From positions 1 to 61,286 of the forward strand of contig JAFQFR010000022.1 in NCBI GenBank assembly GCA_017398595.1: a stretch of 61,286 nt of DNA, in the 5' to 3' direction. Shown here piece by piece: positions 32,019-40,785 of this stretch; position 1 is the first letter of the stretch; every line of letters starts with the position of its first letter. Source of the DNA: Clostridia bacterium. GTDB lineage: Bacteria; Bacillota; Clostridia; Oscillospirales; CAG-272. A program made the position numbers and the translations under genes. Below the pieces are notes generated by a model. It had not been told where the DNA came from, made no database searches, and saw only the letters and a program-made list of their open reading frames with translations.

Positions 32019-32717
32019 TTATTCCTCTTTTTGAAATGCCGCTCTGCCCACGCGGATCAGGTTTGCGCCCTCGGCGAGTGCCGCCGTAAAGCTGCCGCTC
32101 ATCCCCATGGATAGAATACACCTATTTATATTATGAAGTTTTTTTTCGCAAATGTCAATAAAAATATGATAACTTTCTCGAAAATATTTGCGATATTCGT
32201 CGATTTCGGTGCATTTCGGCGCCATCGTCATGATGCCGCAAAGGCGAATATGTTCAAAAGCGGACACCGCCTCGGCAAAGGCGAGTGCCTCGCCCTTCGG
32301 GATGCCGCCCTTGGAAGCCTCGTCGCCGATGTTGATCTCGATCAGGCAGTCCATCACCTTGCCGTGCTTTGCCGCCTGCTTTTCGATCTCCTGTGCAAGC
32401 TCTATAGAATCCAGAGACTCGATCATAGAAACCTTGTCGATAATATACTTGACCTTGTTGCGCTGCAGGCTGCCGATAAAATGGATGTCGAGCCCTTCTT
32501 TGTCGAGCTTGTCATACTTTTCGAGCAGGCTCTGCACGCGGTTTTCACCGATCTTTGTGATGCCCGCCTTGTGCGCGTAGTTGATCTCCTCGGCGCTTGC
32601 GTATTTCGTCGCCAGCAGGATCTCGTAGTCCTGTCCGTACGGCGAAGTCGCGGCGGCATCGGCTGCCGCGCGGCGGATCCTTTCCAGGTTTCTGTCAATA
32701 TAAGCAAATTCGTTCAT
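32019..32717 (-). CDS. YggS/YlmE-type PLP-binding homeostasis protein
   Basis: 232 residues. Single-domain TIM-barrel PLP protein without racemase activity that buffers pyridoxal phosphate. Seen: LLATKYASAEEINYAHKAG (PLP Lys in ATKY), GENRVQSLLEKYDKL, HFIGSLQRNKVKYI, IEINIGDEASKGGIP, and the phosphate-binding MGMSGSFTAALAEGANLIRVGRAAF. ylmE precedes sepF in most Firmicutes, so the position confirms the call. It starts 2 nt after the HlyD-like gene. Confidence 0.93.
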   Translation of the reverse strand: MNEFAYIDRNLERIRRAAADAAATSPYGQDYEILLATKYASAEEINYAHKAGITKIGENRVQSLLEKYDKLDKEGLDIHFIGSLQRNKVKYIIDKVSMIESLDSIELAQEIEKQAAKHGKVMDCLIEINIGDEASKGGIPKGEALAFAEAVSAFEHIRLCGIMTMAPKCTEIDEYRKYFRESYHIFIDICEKKLHNINRCILSMGMSGSFTAALAEGANLIRVGRAAFQKEE

Positions 32718-32718
32718 A

Positions 32719-34014
32719 TCAGTTCACTATCCTATCGGGGGAAAGCTCTTTTGCGCCGCTCACGATCACGTTGTCGTAGAGCGAGAGTCCCTTGCAATAA
32801 ATATCGTTGGTCGCATCGGCATCGTTTGCATACAGCGTTTGTCCCGCCGTATCCGTGCGCACAAAAACATACGCGCCGCTCTCATAAAAGACCTCGACCA
32901 GGCGGAATTTGACGGTGTTGCCGCTGCGAATATACACGCCGACGTTTCCGTCCACAATGCGCAGCGCCGACGCAGGCAGCTTGTAGCCGCTGATCGTTTC
33001 GGTCACGATTGAGACTTTCTGCGTGCGGTCGAAATCAAAGTCCTCGGGCATTTCCAGCGTCGAGAACACCAGCAGCACTTCGCCGTCGCCCTCGTTCTTC
33101 GCCGAAAGCGTCATCGAAAGGCGCTCGCTGCCGCCCGCAAAATACAGCGTATAGGTACTGCCCGCTTTCAGCGTCTTTGCCTCTTCCTCTGCGACGGGGC
33201 AAAGCAGATACCAGCGCGGGTACAGCACGATCTTGCCGACCGTGCCCGCCGAAGCCGACTGCATCGCGGAAAGTCCCGCGCGGTATTCGGCAGGCGTAAG
33301 ACTCTCTACGCTGTCATAGTTAAAAACCGTCTCGCCGCCGTCGGCATAGCTGTAAAAATAGCCTGCGCGCGAGGCACGCACGGCGGTGGAACCGCCCGTG
33401 AGAGACGCGGCAAGGCTCTCCCGCTCGGCGCGCAGCGCCGAAAGCGTCGCGCGGGTGCTGTCCCCGCTGCCCGACAGGATGGTATCCCGCCGCACAAAGG
33501 TGGAAAGCAGGCTGTCCGCGCCCTCTCCCGCGCCCGAGAAATCCCCGCGTCCGATCTGCTCGGACAGCGTCAAAAGTCGGCTGGCGATCTCCCGCTCGGC
33601 GTCGGCAGCATCCGAAACATGGGTGTCGCCGTCGATGCCCGCCGCCTCAAGCAGCTCAATTGAGCGATCCAGCTCGGCGATCCTTGCCACCGTATCACTG
33701 TCGGCATAGCCGCTGTACACCATGGCGACCTTGGCATTCGCCTTCACCTTTTCCCCGTCGGCAATGTGGTAGCTCACCACGCCGCTCCGGGATGCGCTCA
33801 CGGGCAGCTCCGCCCGCACGACCGTGCCGATGGTGGAAAGCAATTGCTCCTCCGCCGTCAGTTTCACCGTCTGCGTTTTCATCTCGGCGGAAAATCCGTT
33901 CGTCAGGTGATACAGTAAATAAAAAAGGAGACCGAGGATGAGCGCACCGCGCAGCAGTGACAGCCAAAATCGCGCCACCGGATCTCGCCGCTGTTCGGAT
34001 TCTTTTTCTTCCAC
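32719..34014 (-). CDS. HlyD-like membrane adaptor protein
   Basis: 431 residues. A short basic N-terminus, one membrane helix (FWLSLLRGALILGLLFYLLYHL), and a long extracytoplasmic part with the biotinyl-lipoyl-like half SASRSGVVSYHIADGEKVKANAKVAMVYSG, a helical hairpin (residues 110-220), and a C-terminal half with SGYKLPASALRIVDGNVGVYIRSG typical of HlyD/RND adaptors. No ABC or RND partner is adjacent. A protein of this type is commonly found ahead of ylmE-sepF in Clostridia, but its role is unknown. The start is GTG at 34014 with GGAAG 7 nt before it. Confidence 0.82.
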   Translation of the reverse strand: MEEKESEQRRDPVARFWLSLLRGALILGLLFYLLYHLTNGFSAEMKTQTVKLTAEEQLLSTIGTVVRAELPVSASRSGVVSYHIADGEKVKANAKVAMVYSGYADSDTVARIAELDRSIELLEAAGIDGDTHVSDAADAEREIASRLLTLSEQIGRGDFSGAGEGADSLLSTFVRRDTILSGSGDSTRATLSALRAERESLAASLTGGSTAVRASRAGYFYSYADGGETVFNYDSVESLTPAEYRAGLSAMQSASAGTVGKIVLYPRWYLLCPVAEEEAKTLKAGSTYTLYFAGGSERLSMTLSAKNEGDGEVLLVFSTLEMPEDFDFDRTQKVSIVTETISGYKLPASALRIVDGNVGVYIRSGNTVKFRLVEVFYESGAYVFVRTDTAGQTLYANDADATNDIYCKGLSLYDNVIVSGAKELSPDRIVN

Positions 34015-34039
34015 GATCTCACTTCCTTTCTCGGATTAT

Positions 34040-34112
34040 GCGGGAGAAGCAAGCCCCTCCCCTACGATTTGTAATGCGGTATACCATAGGCTTCTCCCAA
34101 GGGAGAAGGCTT
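34040..34112. repeat. Repeat units between miaA and the HlyD-like gene
   Basis: GGGAGAAGCAAGCCCCTCCCCTAC followed by AGGCTTCTCCCAAGGGAGAAGGCTT, one unit each of two dispersed families. The second overlaps the miaA stop region. Confidence 0.7.
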
Positions 34113-35097
34113 ATGGTTTCAAAATTCCCTTTTCTTCCAGCATTTCGCACAGCTCGGCGAAAATGTCGTCAAACGGACGCATCTCGCCGTCCTCGGTGTC
34201 GCACCGGAGCGGCTGCACATATTCCTTTGCCGAAAACCAGGTCATCTGCCGCTTGGCATAGCGGCGGGTCGCCCGCTTTAAAGTCTCCACCGCTTCGGAA
34301 AGCGGCATTTCCCCATGGATCGCGGGCAAAAGCTCCTTATATCCGATCGCCGCCGCAGCCGTACCGTTGGCGGCAAACACGCCGTCCGCATCCAGCCGCC
34401 GCGTCTCCTCGAGCAGTCCCATTTCGAGCATCGCGTCCACGCGCCGATCGATGCGCGTATACAGAAGTTCACGTTCGTGATAGGCAAGCCCGATCACCAC
34501 AGGCTCGATCGCCTTCGGCACAAGGCGGCTTTCGCGATCCCATGCGCTCTTCGGCTTGCCGCTGACGAGGTAGACCTCCAGCGCGCGGATCACACGCTTG
34601 ACATTGTTGGCATGGATCTGCTCGGCGCTCTCGGGGTCCACTTCAGCAAGGCGCGTGTGCAGTGCCTGTGCGCCGTTCACCTCGGCAAAGGTACGCAGCT
34701 CGGCGCGCACGCCCTCATCCGCAGCCGTTTCGCTCGGCGCGTCGCCGCGCATCAGGCTGTCGAGATAGAGTCCCGTACCGCCGCAAAAGATCGGCAGCTT
34801 GCCGCGTGACGCCACTTCTTTGGCACATGCCAGCGCCTGCGGCGCAAAATCCGCCGCCGAAAACGGCGTCTTCGGGTCGCAGATGTCGATCAGATGATGA
34901 CGCACCGCCGCCTGTTCGGCGGCGGTGGGTTTTGCCGTACCAATATCCATCGTGCGGTAGACCTGCATGGAATCCACGGACAGGATCTCCCCGTCCAAAT
35001 GCTTCGCCGCCGCGAGTGCCAACGCACTTTTTCCGCTTGCGGTGCTGCCGACGATGGCAATGCTCTTTATTTTACCAGTTTGTTCGACTCTATCCAT
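34111..35097 (-). CDS. miaA: tRNA dimethylallyltransferase MiaA
   Basis: 328 residues. Adds a dimethylallyl group to A37 of tRNAs reading UNN codons. P-loop VGSTASGKSAL (16-26), DSMQVYRTMDIGTAKPT, DICDPKTPFSAADF, GGTGLYLDSLM, and RRYAKRQMTWF are all canonical. The gene overlaps the hydrolase upstream by 31 bp, the start has no better alternative, and this suggests coupled translation. Part of the pfkB-hydrolase-miaA operon. Confidence 0.96.
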   Translation of the reverse strand: MDRVEQTGKIKSIAIVGSTASGKSALALAAAKHLDGEILSVDSMQVYRTMDIGTAKPTAAEQAAVRHHLIDICDPKTPFSAADFAPQALACAKEVASRGKLPIFCGGTGLYLDSLMRGDAPSETAADEGVRAELRTFAEVNGAQALHTRLAEVDPESAEQIHANNVKRVIRALEVYLVSGKPKSAWDRESRLVPKAIEPVVIGLAYHERELLYTRIDRRVDAMLEMGLLEETRRLDADGVFAANGTAAAAIGYKELLPAIHGEMPLSEAVETLKRATRRYAKRQMTWFSAKEYVQPLRCDTEDGEMRPFDDIFAELCEMLEEKGILKP

Positions 35098-35993
35098 GTA
35101 TACAGATCCGCAAAAAATTCCTCTTTGTTGGTCTCGTTATGCAGCTCATGCCGCGCATCCTTGTACAATTTCAGCGTAAGATGCTCGGCGCCAGCCGCGT
35201 CCAGCATATTGTAGACCTCGGTCGGTCCCTTTCCGTAATTGCCCACGGGATCCAGATCGCCCGCGGTGATCAGCGTCGGCAGATCTTTCGGATAGTTCTG
35301 CGCCCACGAGGGTTTGGAGACCGCCGCCAGCACCGAAAACAGACCGTAGTATCCGTCCGCGGTGAACACAAAATTGCGCTGCGGATCCGCCGCGAACTTC
35401 TCCCCCGCCGACTTGTCGCGGGAAAGCCATGCATACTCGCCCTCGCTCGGGTATTTCATGTTGTACGCCTTGAACGCGAGGTTGTAGAGCATGCGGCTGC
35501 GGTAATGATTGCCGCGCGACTTTCCGACCGCCGCCGCGAGCGCTTGTCCTGCGCGCACGGGATTATCCGTGCCCGCCGTGCCGACAAAGACTGCACCGTC
35601 GATCGTATCGGGATAGGTCACGGCGTAGGCACGCGCGAGGAAGGAACCCATGCTGTGCCCGAGCAGAACCAGCGGCACATCCTTGTAGGTCGCGCGCACG
35701 ATCTTGTTCATCTTGCGCAGATCCTTGACCAGCGTCAGATACCCGCCGCTGCCGAAATAGCCGTAATCGTTTGCATCCTCCGCCGAGTTGCCGTGTCCGA
35801 GGTGATCATTGCCGCAGACGACGATGCCCTTGGCGGTGAGCCGCTCGGCAAGCAGCGCGTAGTTTTCAATATAGTCGCACATGCCGTGCGAGATCTGCAC
35901 GATACCGCGCACCTCGCCGTCTGGCACATAGACATAGCAGGCAATATCGCGCTTGCCGTTGGAAGATCTGATAAAATTGACATGCAGCTTCAT
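35067..35993 (-). CDS. Alpha/beta hydrolase (monoacylglycerol lipase / S33 type)
   Basis: 308 residues, cytoplasmic. Early strand GIVQISHGMCDYIENYALLAERLTAKG, nucleophile elbow LLGHSMGSFLARAYAVTYPD (Ser in GHSMG), acid DLDPVGNYGKG, and His in DARHELHNETNKEEF. This serine hydrolase family includes lysophospholipases and monoacylglycerol lipases. Substrate not readable. Lies 27 nt after the PfkB-like gene and overlaps miaA. Confidence 0.88.
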   Translation of the reverse strand: MKLHVNFIRSSNGKRDIACYVYVPDGEVRGIVQISHGMCDYIENYALLAERLTAKGIVVCGNDHLGHGNSAEDANDYGYFGSGGYLTLVKDLRKMNKIVRATYKDVPLVLLGHSMGSFLARAYAVTYPDTIDGAVFVGTAGTDNPVRAGQALAAAVGKSRGNHYRSRMLYNLAFKAYNMKYPSEGEYAWLSRDKSAGEKFAADPQRNFVFTADGYYGLFSVLAAVSKPSWAQNYPKDLPTLITAGDLDPVGNYGKGPTEVYNMLDAAGAEHLTLKLYKDARHELHNETNKEEFFADLYTWIESNKLVK

Positions 35994-36020
35994 AGTCCAC
36001 CTCGTAAATGTGAAACGCGT

Positions 36021-36962
36021 TTAAAATTCGATCTCGTTCTCCAGTACATAGCGCAGAACTTCGGTCTCGCTCGGCACTGCGATGATGGGGGCGCCGCCCT
36101 TGTGCGCCGCGATGGCAACCACGGTAGACGCATAGCGCGCTGCGCGCACGCTCTTGCCCGAACGCAGGTTCTCCAGGATCATCGCGGGTACGAGCAGATC
36201 GGTATAGCGCTTGTCCGCGCCCTCAACGTAGGGAATGTAGTAGGAGAAATTGCCCTTGTAGGCGAACGCGCCGCCCACGCCGAACTTGAAAAGATAGGTC
36301 TTGGAGCGCACGGTCTTATGCAGCTCGACAGCCGCCGCAAGATTGCTGTTGGCATCGCGCGGGCTGATACCGGTCACGCGCTCGGTCACCTCGGGCGGCA
36401 GCGCGATCAGATCGATCACACCAAGCTCGGAGAGCGGGAAATCCTCGGGGATGCGCTGTCCGTCAAAGAACGAGGGAATCTTCTTCTCGCGCGCAAGCTC
36501 TGCTGCGCGAATTGCCGCCTCTGCGGGAATATCCAGACTGATATATACCGCGTCGGGCATCGACGTAAACGCTTCCTCAACAAGATCCGCGTCGATGGCA
36601 CCGAGCATTGCGGTGCTCTTGTACACGCGGCAGGCAGCCGCGTCCTCGGCGAGTACATCCATTGCGGTCTTTGCGCACTTCACCGTTTTAACAAAGCGCG
36701 TATCCATGCCGAGATCCTCCAGGAATTTGACGACCTCTTTGCCGTAAGTATCATCACCGACCGCACTGCACAGGATCGCTTCACCGCCGAGACGGGAAAT
36801 TGTCACAGCGCCGAGCGCCGCCGAACCGGCAGGCGTCAGAGTATATTCGATCGGTGCACATACTTCCTTACTTTCGTCCGCGAGCGTATCCACATGCATC
36901 GAAAGTTCGGTAGAAACGCCGCCAATGAGCAGTATCCGTTTTTTCACTGTCTTTTCCTCCAT
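36021..36962 (-). CDS. PfkB-family sugar/nucleoside kinase with altered anion-hole motif
   Basis: 313 residues. The N-terminal ribokinase signature GSAALGAVTISRLGGEAILCSAVGDDTYGK (in the usual GG-x-GD form) is intact, as are a central DLIALPPEVTERVTG (N-x-x-E-like) and the terminal helix RAARYASTVVAIAAHKGG. The C-terminal DTxGAGD motif, however, reads VEGADKRYTDLLVPAMIL: the Asp base may be kept in YTD, but the Gly-Ala-Gly anion hole is replaced. So kinase activity is uncertain. It starts the operon with a hydrolase and miaA. Promoter at 36992-37020. Confidence 0.8.
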   Translation of the reverse strand: MEEKTVKKRILLIGGVSTELSMHVDTLADESKEVCAPIEYTLTPAGSAALGAVTISRLGGEAILCSAVGDDTYGKEVVKFLEDLGMDTRFVKTVKCAKTAMDVLAEDAAACRVYKSTAMLGAIDADLVEEAFTSMPDAVYISLDIPAEAAIRAAELAREKKIPSFFDGQRIPEDFPLSELGVIDLIALPPEVTERVTGISPRDANSNLAAAVELHKTVRSKTYLFKFGVGGAFAYKGNFSYYIPYVEGADKRYTDLLVPAMILENLRSGKSVRAARYASTVVAIAAHKGGAPIIAVPSETEVLRYVLENEIEF

Positions 36963-36991
36963 CGTAATCGGAATATAATTTTACAGAATAT

Positions 36992-37020
36992 AGTATACTA
37001 CAATTATCGTATAAAATCAA
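36992..37020 (-). promoter_or_regulatory. Promoter of the pfkB-hydrolase-miaA operon
   Basis: TTGATT (37015-37020), 17-bp spacer, TATACT (36992-36997) on the minus strand. Confidence 0.8.
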
Positions 37021-37072
37021 GGCATGCACGCGCGGTGTGTGCAAAAACTTGAATAAGTTTTTTATTTTTTTA

Positions 37073-37100
37073 TTGCATTTTCGCGCAAACATGGTATACT
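37073..37100 (+). promoter_or_regulatory. Promoter of the small acidic membrane protein
   Basis: TTGCAT (37073-37078), 16-bp spacer and TATACT (37095-37100) with TG one base ahead (extended -10). Divergent from the promoter at 36992. Confidence 0.75.
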
Positions 37101-37148
37101 ATAAGTGAAGTGGATTATTCGTTTCAATTTCTCATAAGGAGTGATACC

Positions 37149-37394
37149 ATGCTTTATATCGGAAAGAAACCCGAAAAACCCAATGTCGGCAAAATTATCC
37201 TTGCCGTTTCTGCCGCGATCGCAGGCATTGCTGCGCTTGCCATTGTCGCTTATAAGCTCTATCAAAAGTACGTTCCCGCTTGCATCGACTGCGAGTGCGA
37301 GGATTTTCTCGATGACGAAGATCTCTGCGATGATGAGTGCATCGAGGTAGAATGCGACGACGCCGCAACCGAAACCGAGTTTGAAGGTAACTGA
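37149..37394 (+). CDS. Small membrane protein with Cys-rich acidic tail
   Basis: 81 residues, unrecognised. A short basic N-terminus (MLYIGKKPEKPNVGK), one transmembrane helix (IILAVSAAIAGIAALAIVAYKLYQKY), and a very acidic tail containing CIDCECEDFLDDEDLCDDECIEVEC, six Cys among Asp/Glu. The tail could bind a divalent metal, which is inference from composition. AAGGAG 7 nt before 37149 supports this start over 37110. It has its own extended -10 promoter and strong terminator, so it is a stand-alone unit. Confidence 0.75.
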   Translation: MLYIGKKPEKPNVGKIILAVSAAIAGIAALAIVAYKLYQKYVPACIDCECEDFLDDEDLCDDECIEVECDDAATETEFEGN

Positions 37395-37403
37395 CACGAA
37401 TTA

Positions 37404-37437
37404 AAAAAGCGCACCGATGATCGGTGCGCTTTTTTTG
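37404..37437 (+). terminator. Strong intrinsic terminator
   Basis: 11-bp stem AGCGCACCGAT and complement, one-base loop region, followed by T7, after the small acidic membrane protein. Confidence 0.9.
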
Positions 37438-37579
37438 CTTTACCCGAAGCAACCGCAGTTTTCTTCTTTGGGGAAGGCTATTTATCTGCGATACGATATA
37501 TTTAAGTCCTATTGTCCGCAAAAGCAACAGTTCGATGTCGCAACGGTAACGCACTCACGGTAGAGGCAGGCGTTTGCGT

Positions 37580-37800
37580 TTCCATAACGATGATGTAACT
37601 ACCTCGGTAGGGGAGGGGCTTGCTCCTCCCGCATGTACAACATCTCCGCCCGAGATCCCTCGACGATGCTCGGGATGACAAGGGCGGGGTGATACAGCCA
37701 TCGCACCATGACAAAACGGGACGTCGAGACGCCGTCCCCTACAAGTGTGTGCATCGCCGCGACGATGTTGTAACGATAACCCACCATTCTGCCCCTACAA
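37580..37800. repeat. Mosaic of dispersed repeats upstream of alaS
   Basis: The 576-bp gap 37395-37970 contains the terminator above, then TCGGTAGGGGAGGGGCTTG, CCCGAGATCCCTCG...GCTCGGGATGACA, and GGGACGTCGAGACGCCGTCCC followed by TGTGTGCATCGCCGCGACGATG, and finally the alaS promoter. These units recur at 30940-31310, 56290-56628 and 59505-59610. No gene seen. Confidence 0.75.
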
Positions 37801-37891
37801 ACATACCAATACACTGAATTACGCCGGAGATGCCACGCAAGGCGACACCCGCAAAACCGCACGCTTTCATCTTTCTTTCTGAATATAACAG

Positions 37892-37920
37892 TTGACATCC
37901 TGTTTTGACGGTGGTATAAT
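37892..37920 (+). promoter_or_regulatory. Perfect consensus promoter of alaS
   Basis: TTGACA (37892-37897), 17-bp spacer, TATAAT (37915-37920) with an added TG one base upstream of the -10. The leader is 45 nt, too short for a T-box. Confidence 0.93.
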
Positions 37921-37970
37921 ATTTTGAATGAAAATCTAAAAAATATATTTAATTAAGAGGATACAAAACC

Positions 37971-40592
37971 ATGAAATGGACATCCCTGAATGATCTGAGA
38001 GAAAAATACCTCTCCTTCTTTGAAAGCAAGGGACATCTGCGCCTGCCGAGCTTCCCGCTCGTACCGCAGGGCGACAAGTCTCTGCTGCTCATCAACTCGG
38101 GCATGGCACCGATGAAGAAATACTTCACCGGTGAGGTCGTTCCGCCCCGCAACCGCGTAACCACCTGCCAGAAGTGCATCCGCACGCCCGACCTGGAAAG
38201 CGTGGGCAAGACCGCGCGCCACGGCACCTACTTTGAGATGCTGGGCAACTTCTCCTTCGGCGACTATTTCAAAAACGAGGCGATCCCGTGGGCTTGGGAA
38301 TTTCTGACCGAGTGCCTGGAGATCCCCGCAGAGCTGCTCTACCCCTCGATCTACGAGAACGACGAGGAAGCCTTTGAGATCTGGAACAAAAAGATGGGCG
38401 TTCCCGCCGAGAAGATCATTCGTCTCGGCAAGGCAGACAACTTCTGGGAGCACGGCAGCGGTCCCTGCGGTCCCTGCTCCGAGATCTATTTTGACCGCGG
38501 CGAAAAATACGGCTGCGGCAGCCCCGACTGCAAGCCCGGCTGCGACTGCGACAGATTCATGGAGATCTGGAACAACGTATTCTCGCAGTTCAACAACGAC
38601 GGCAACGGCAACTACACCGAGCTCGCACAGAAGAACATCGATACCGGTATGGGTCTGGAGCGTCTTGCCTGCGTTATGCAGGGCGTGGACAACCTCTTTG
38701 AGGTAGACACCGTTCGCAAGATCCTCGACACCGTCTGCGAGGTCGCAGGTAAGAAATACGGCGAAGACAAGGCAAACGACATCTCCATCCGTATCATCAC
38801 CGACCATATCCGCTCGGCAACCTTCATGATCTGCGACGGCGTCATCCCCTCTAACGAGGGCCGCGGCTACGTTCTCCGCAGAATCCTGCGCCGCGCGGCA
38901 AGAAATGCGAAGCTCCTCGGCATCAACCACGCGTTCCTCTCGGATCTCTGCGAGGTCGTGATCGAGCAGAACATCGGCGCATACCCCGAACTCGGCGAAA
39001 AGCACGAGTATATCAAAAAAGTTATCTCCATGGAGGAAGAGCGCTTTGACGCGACCATCGACGCGGGCATCGCGCTTCTGTCCAATCTGATAAAAAAAGC
39101 GATCGCCGAAGGCAAAAAGGCCATCAACGGCGAAGAAGTATTCAAGCTGTACGACACCTTCGGCTTCCCGATCGACCTCACCCGTGAGATCGCGGAGGAA
39201 AAGGGACTTTCCATCGACGAGGATACCTTCAAGACGCTGATGCTTGCACAGCGCGAGCGTGCAAGATCCAAGCGCAAGGACATCGGCGGTTGGAGCGAGT
39301 CCTCCAAGACGCTGCTCTCCTCGCTTGCAAAGACCGACTTCGTCGGCTATGAGCAGGAAAGCTGCAATGCAAAGGTGCTCGCCATCATCGACGACGACAA
39401 TTCCCTCGACGAGATAAACGAGGGCGACTTCAGTCTGATCCTCGACGCTACCACCTTCTACGGCGAAGGCGGCGGTCAGGTCGGCGACACGGGCGTTATC
39501 CGCACCGAGACCGCACTGGCAAGCGTCATTGACACCAAGAAGACCGACGGCGTATACATCCACATCTGCCACATGGTCAGCGGCACGCTGAAAGTCGGCG
39601 AAACTGTCACCGCTGAGGTAGACAGCATGCGCCGTGCGGCGATCCGCCGCAACCACTCCGCAGCGCATCTGCTGCACGCAGCACTCCGTCAGGTGCTCGG
39701 CGCGCATGTTGAGCAGGCGGGCTCCTATGTAGACAACGAGCGCGTACGCTTTGACTTCACACACTTCGCAGCCCTGACGAGCGAAGAACTTGTCAAGGTA
39801 GAAACCCTTGTCAACTCGCACATCCTGCTGGCACAGGCGGTCAACACCACCGTGACCGACCCCGAGACCGCAAAGAAAGAGGGCGCAATGGCACTCTTCG
39901 GCGAAAAGTACGGCGACAAGGTACGCATGGTCAAGATGGGCGAGTTCTCCACCGAGCTGTGCGGCGGTACGCATGTTGCCAACACGGGTAACATCGGTCT
40001 GTTCAAGATCATTTCCGAGTCCTCGGTCGCTGCGGGCGTCCGCCGTATCGAGGGTACCACGGGCCGCGGCGTGCTGGCACTGCTGGCAGAGAGCGAAAAA
40101 CTCGCAGCCAAGACCGCAGCCGAGCTCAAGAGCGCAAACGTAGCGGACAACCCCGCGCGCGCAGCCGCTCTCCAAAACGAGATCAAGCAGCTCAAGAAAG
40201 AGCTGGATGCAGCTAACGCAAAGCTCTCGCAAAACGCACTTGCAAACCTCGGCAGCATCAAGGTCGGCGATGTAGAGCTCATCACTGCCAAGATCGAGGG
40301 CGGCGCACAGAACGCGCGTTCGCTCTGCGACGAGATCAAGGCAAAGAATGCAAGCGCGGTTGCCGTTATCGCGGCAGTCGAGGGCGGCAAGCTCCAGTTT
40401 GCAGCCTGCGCAGGCAAGGACGCAGTTGCCAAGGGCGCACACGCCGGCAAGCTGGTCGGTGCAGTCGCAGCCATCACCGGCGGTAAGGGCGGCGGACGCC
40501 CCGACGGCGCAATGGCAGGCGGCGCGGATGTTTCCAAGGTGGAAGCAGCACTGGCAGCAGCCGAAGCGGCTCTTGCAGAACAGTTGAAGTAA
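37971..40592 (+). CDS. alaS: Alanyl-tRNA synthetase
   Basis: 873 residues, full length. Charges tRNA-Ala. Class II motifs (HLRLPSFPLVPQGDKSLLLINSGM at the N-terminus, FWEHGSGPCGPCSEIYFD, NIDTGMGLERLACVMQG), the editing domain zinc ligands HSAAH (N-HSAAHLLHAALR) and CGGTH (LCGGTHVANTGN), and the C-terminal C-Ala domain with the Gly-rich GKGGGRPDGAMAGG. Everything needed for charging and editing is present. No T-box leader. Start well supported by AGAGGA. The unusually long frames on the opposite strand (829 codons) are coding shadows caused by codon bias. Confidence 0.98.
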   Translation: MKWTSLNDLREKYLSFFESKGHLRLPSFPLVPQGDKSLLLINSGMAPMKKYFTGEVVPPRNRVTTCQKCIRTPDLESVGKTARHGTYFEMLGNFSFGDYFKNEAIPWAWEFLTECLEIPAELLYPSIYENDEEAFEIWNKKMGVPAEKIIRLGKADNFWEHGSGPCGPCSEIYFDRGEKYGCGSPDCKPGCDCDRFMEIWNNVFSQFNNDGNGNYTELAQKNIDTGMGLERLACVMQGVDNLFEVDTVRKILDTVCEVAGKKYGEDKANDISIRIITDHIRSATFMICDGVIPSNEGRGYVLRRILRRAARNAKLLGINHAFLSDLCEVVIEQNIGAYPELGEKHEYIKKVISMEEERFDATIDAGIALLSNLIKKAIAEGKKAINGEEVFKLYDTFGFPIDLTREIAEEKGLSIDEDTFKTLMLAQRERARSKRKDIGGWSESSKTLLSSLAKTDFVGYEQESCNAKVLAIIDDDNSLDEINEGDFSLILDATTFYGEGGGQVGDTGVIRTETALASVIDTKKTDGVYIHICHMVSGTLKVGETVTAEVDSMRRAAIRRNHSAAHLLHAALRQVLGAHVEQAGSYVDNERVRFDFTHFAALTSEELVKVETLVNSHILLAQAVNTTVTDPETAKKEGAMALFGEKYGDKVRMVKMGEFSTELCGGTHVANTGNIGLFKIISESSVAAGVRRIEGTTGRGVLALLAESEKLAAKTAAELKSANVADNPARAAALQNEIKQLKKELDAANAKLSQNALANLGSIKVGDVELITAKIEGGAQNARSLCDEIKAKNASAVAVIAAVEGGKLQFAACAGKDAVAKGAHAGKLVGAVAAITGGKGGGRPDGAMAGGADVSKVEAALAAAEAALAEQLK

Positions 40593-40599
40593 TACAGAA

Positions 40600-40636
40600 A
40601 GGAAGATTTCCGCGCCTCTTGGCGCGGAAATCTACT
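40600..40636 (+). terminator. Hairpin after alaS
   Basis: AGATTTCCGCGCC-TCTT-complement, 13-bp stem 8 bp after the alaS stop, no T-run. Confidence 0.6.
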
Positions 40637-40686
40637 TAACCTCTTCCCTCTTCACGATTACTTCTTCACGAATTTTCAAAAACCCC

Positions 40687-40715
40687 TTGACATTCCTGAA
40701 TAAATTCCATATAAT
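40687..40715 (+). promoter_or_regulatory. Perfect consensus promoter of rpmH
   Basis: TTGACA (40687-40692), 17-bp spacer, TATAAT (40710-40715), 70 bp before the rpmH start, as expected for a ribosomal protein gene. Confidence 0.93.
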
Positions 40716-40785
40716 ATAGGTTGTCTTATTGTGAATACACGCGAAGTTATCGCTTCCGAAATCTTGCAAGGAGGTACAAATCACG

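Noticed and set aside
34662..37052. 796-codon plus-strand open frame across miaA, the hydrolase and the PfkB-like gene
   Set aside because: Runs antisense through three well-recognised genes; no RBS and no family features.
37921..37970. T-box leader for alaS
   Set aside because: Leader is about 45 nt and has no conserved T-box motif.
37953..40442. 829-codon open frame on the strand opposite alaS
   Set aside because: It mirrors alaS codon bias, has Leu/Cys/Val-rich low-information sequence with no domain, and alaS is certain.
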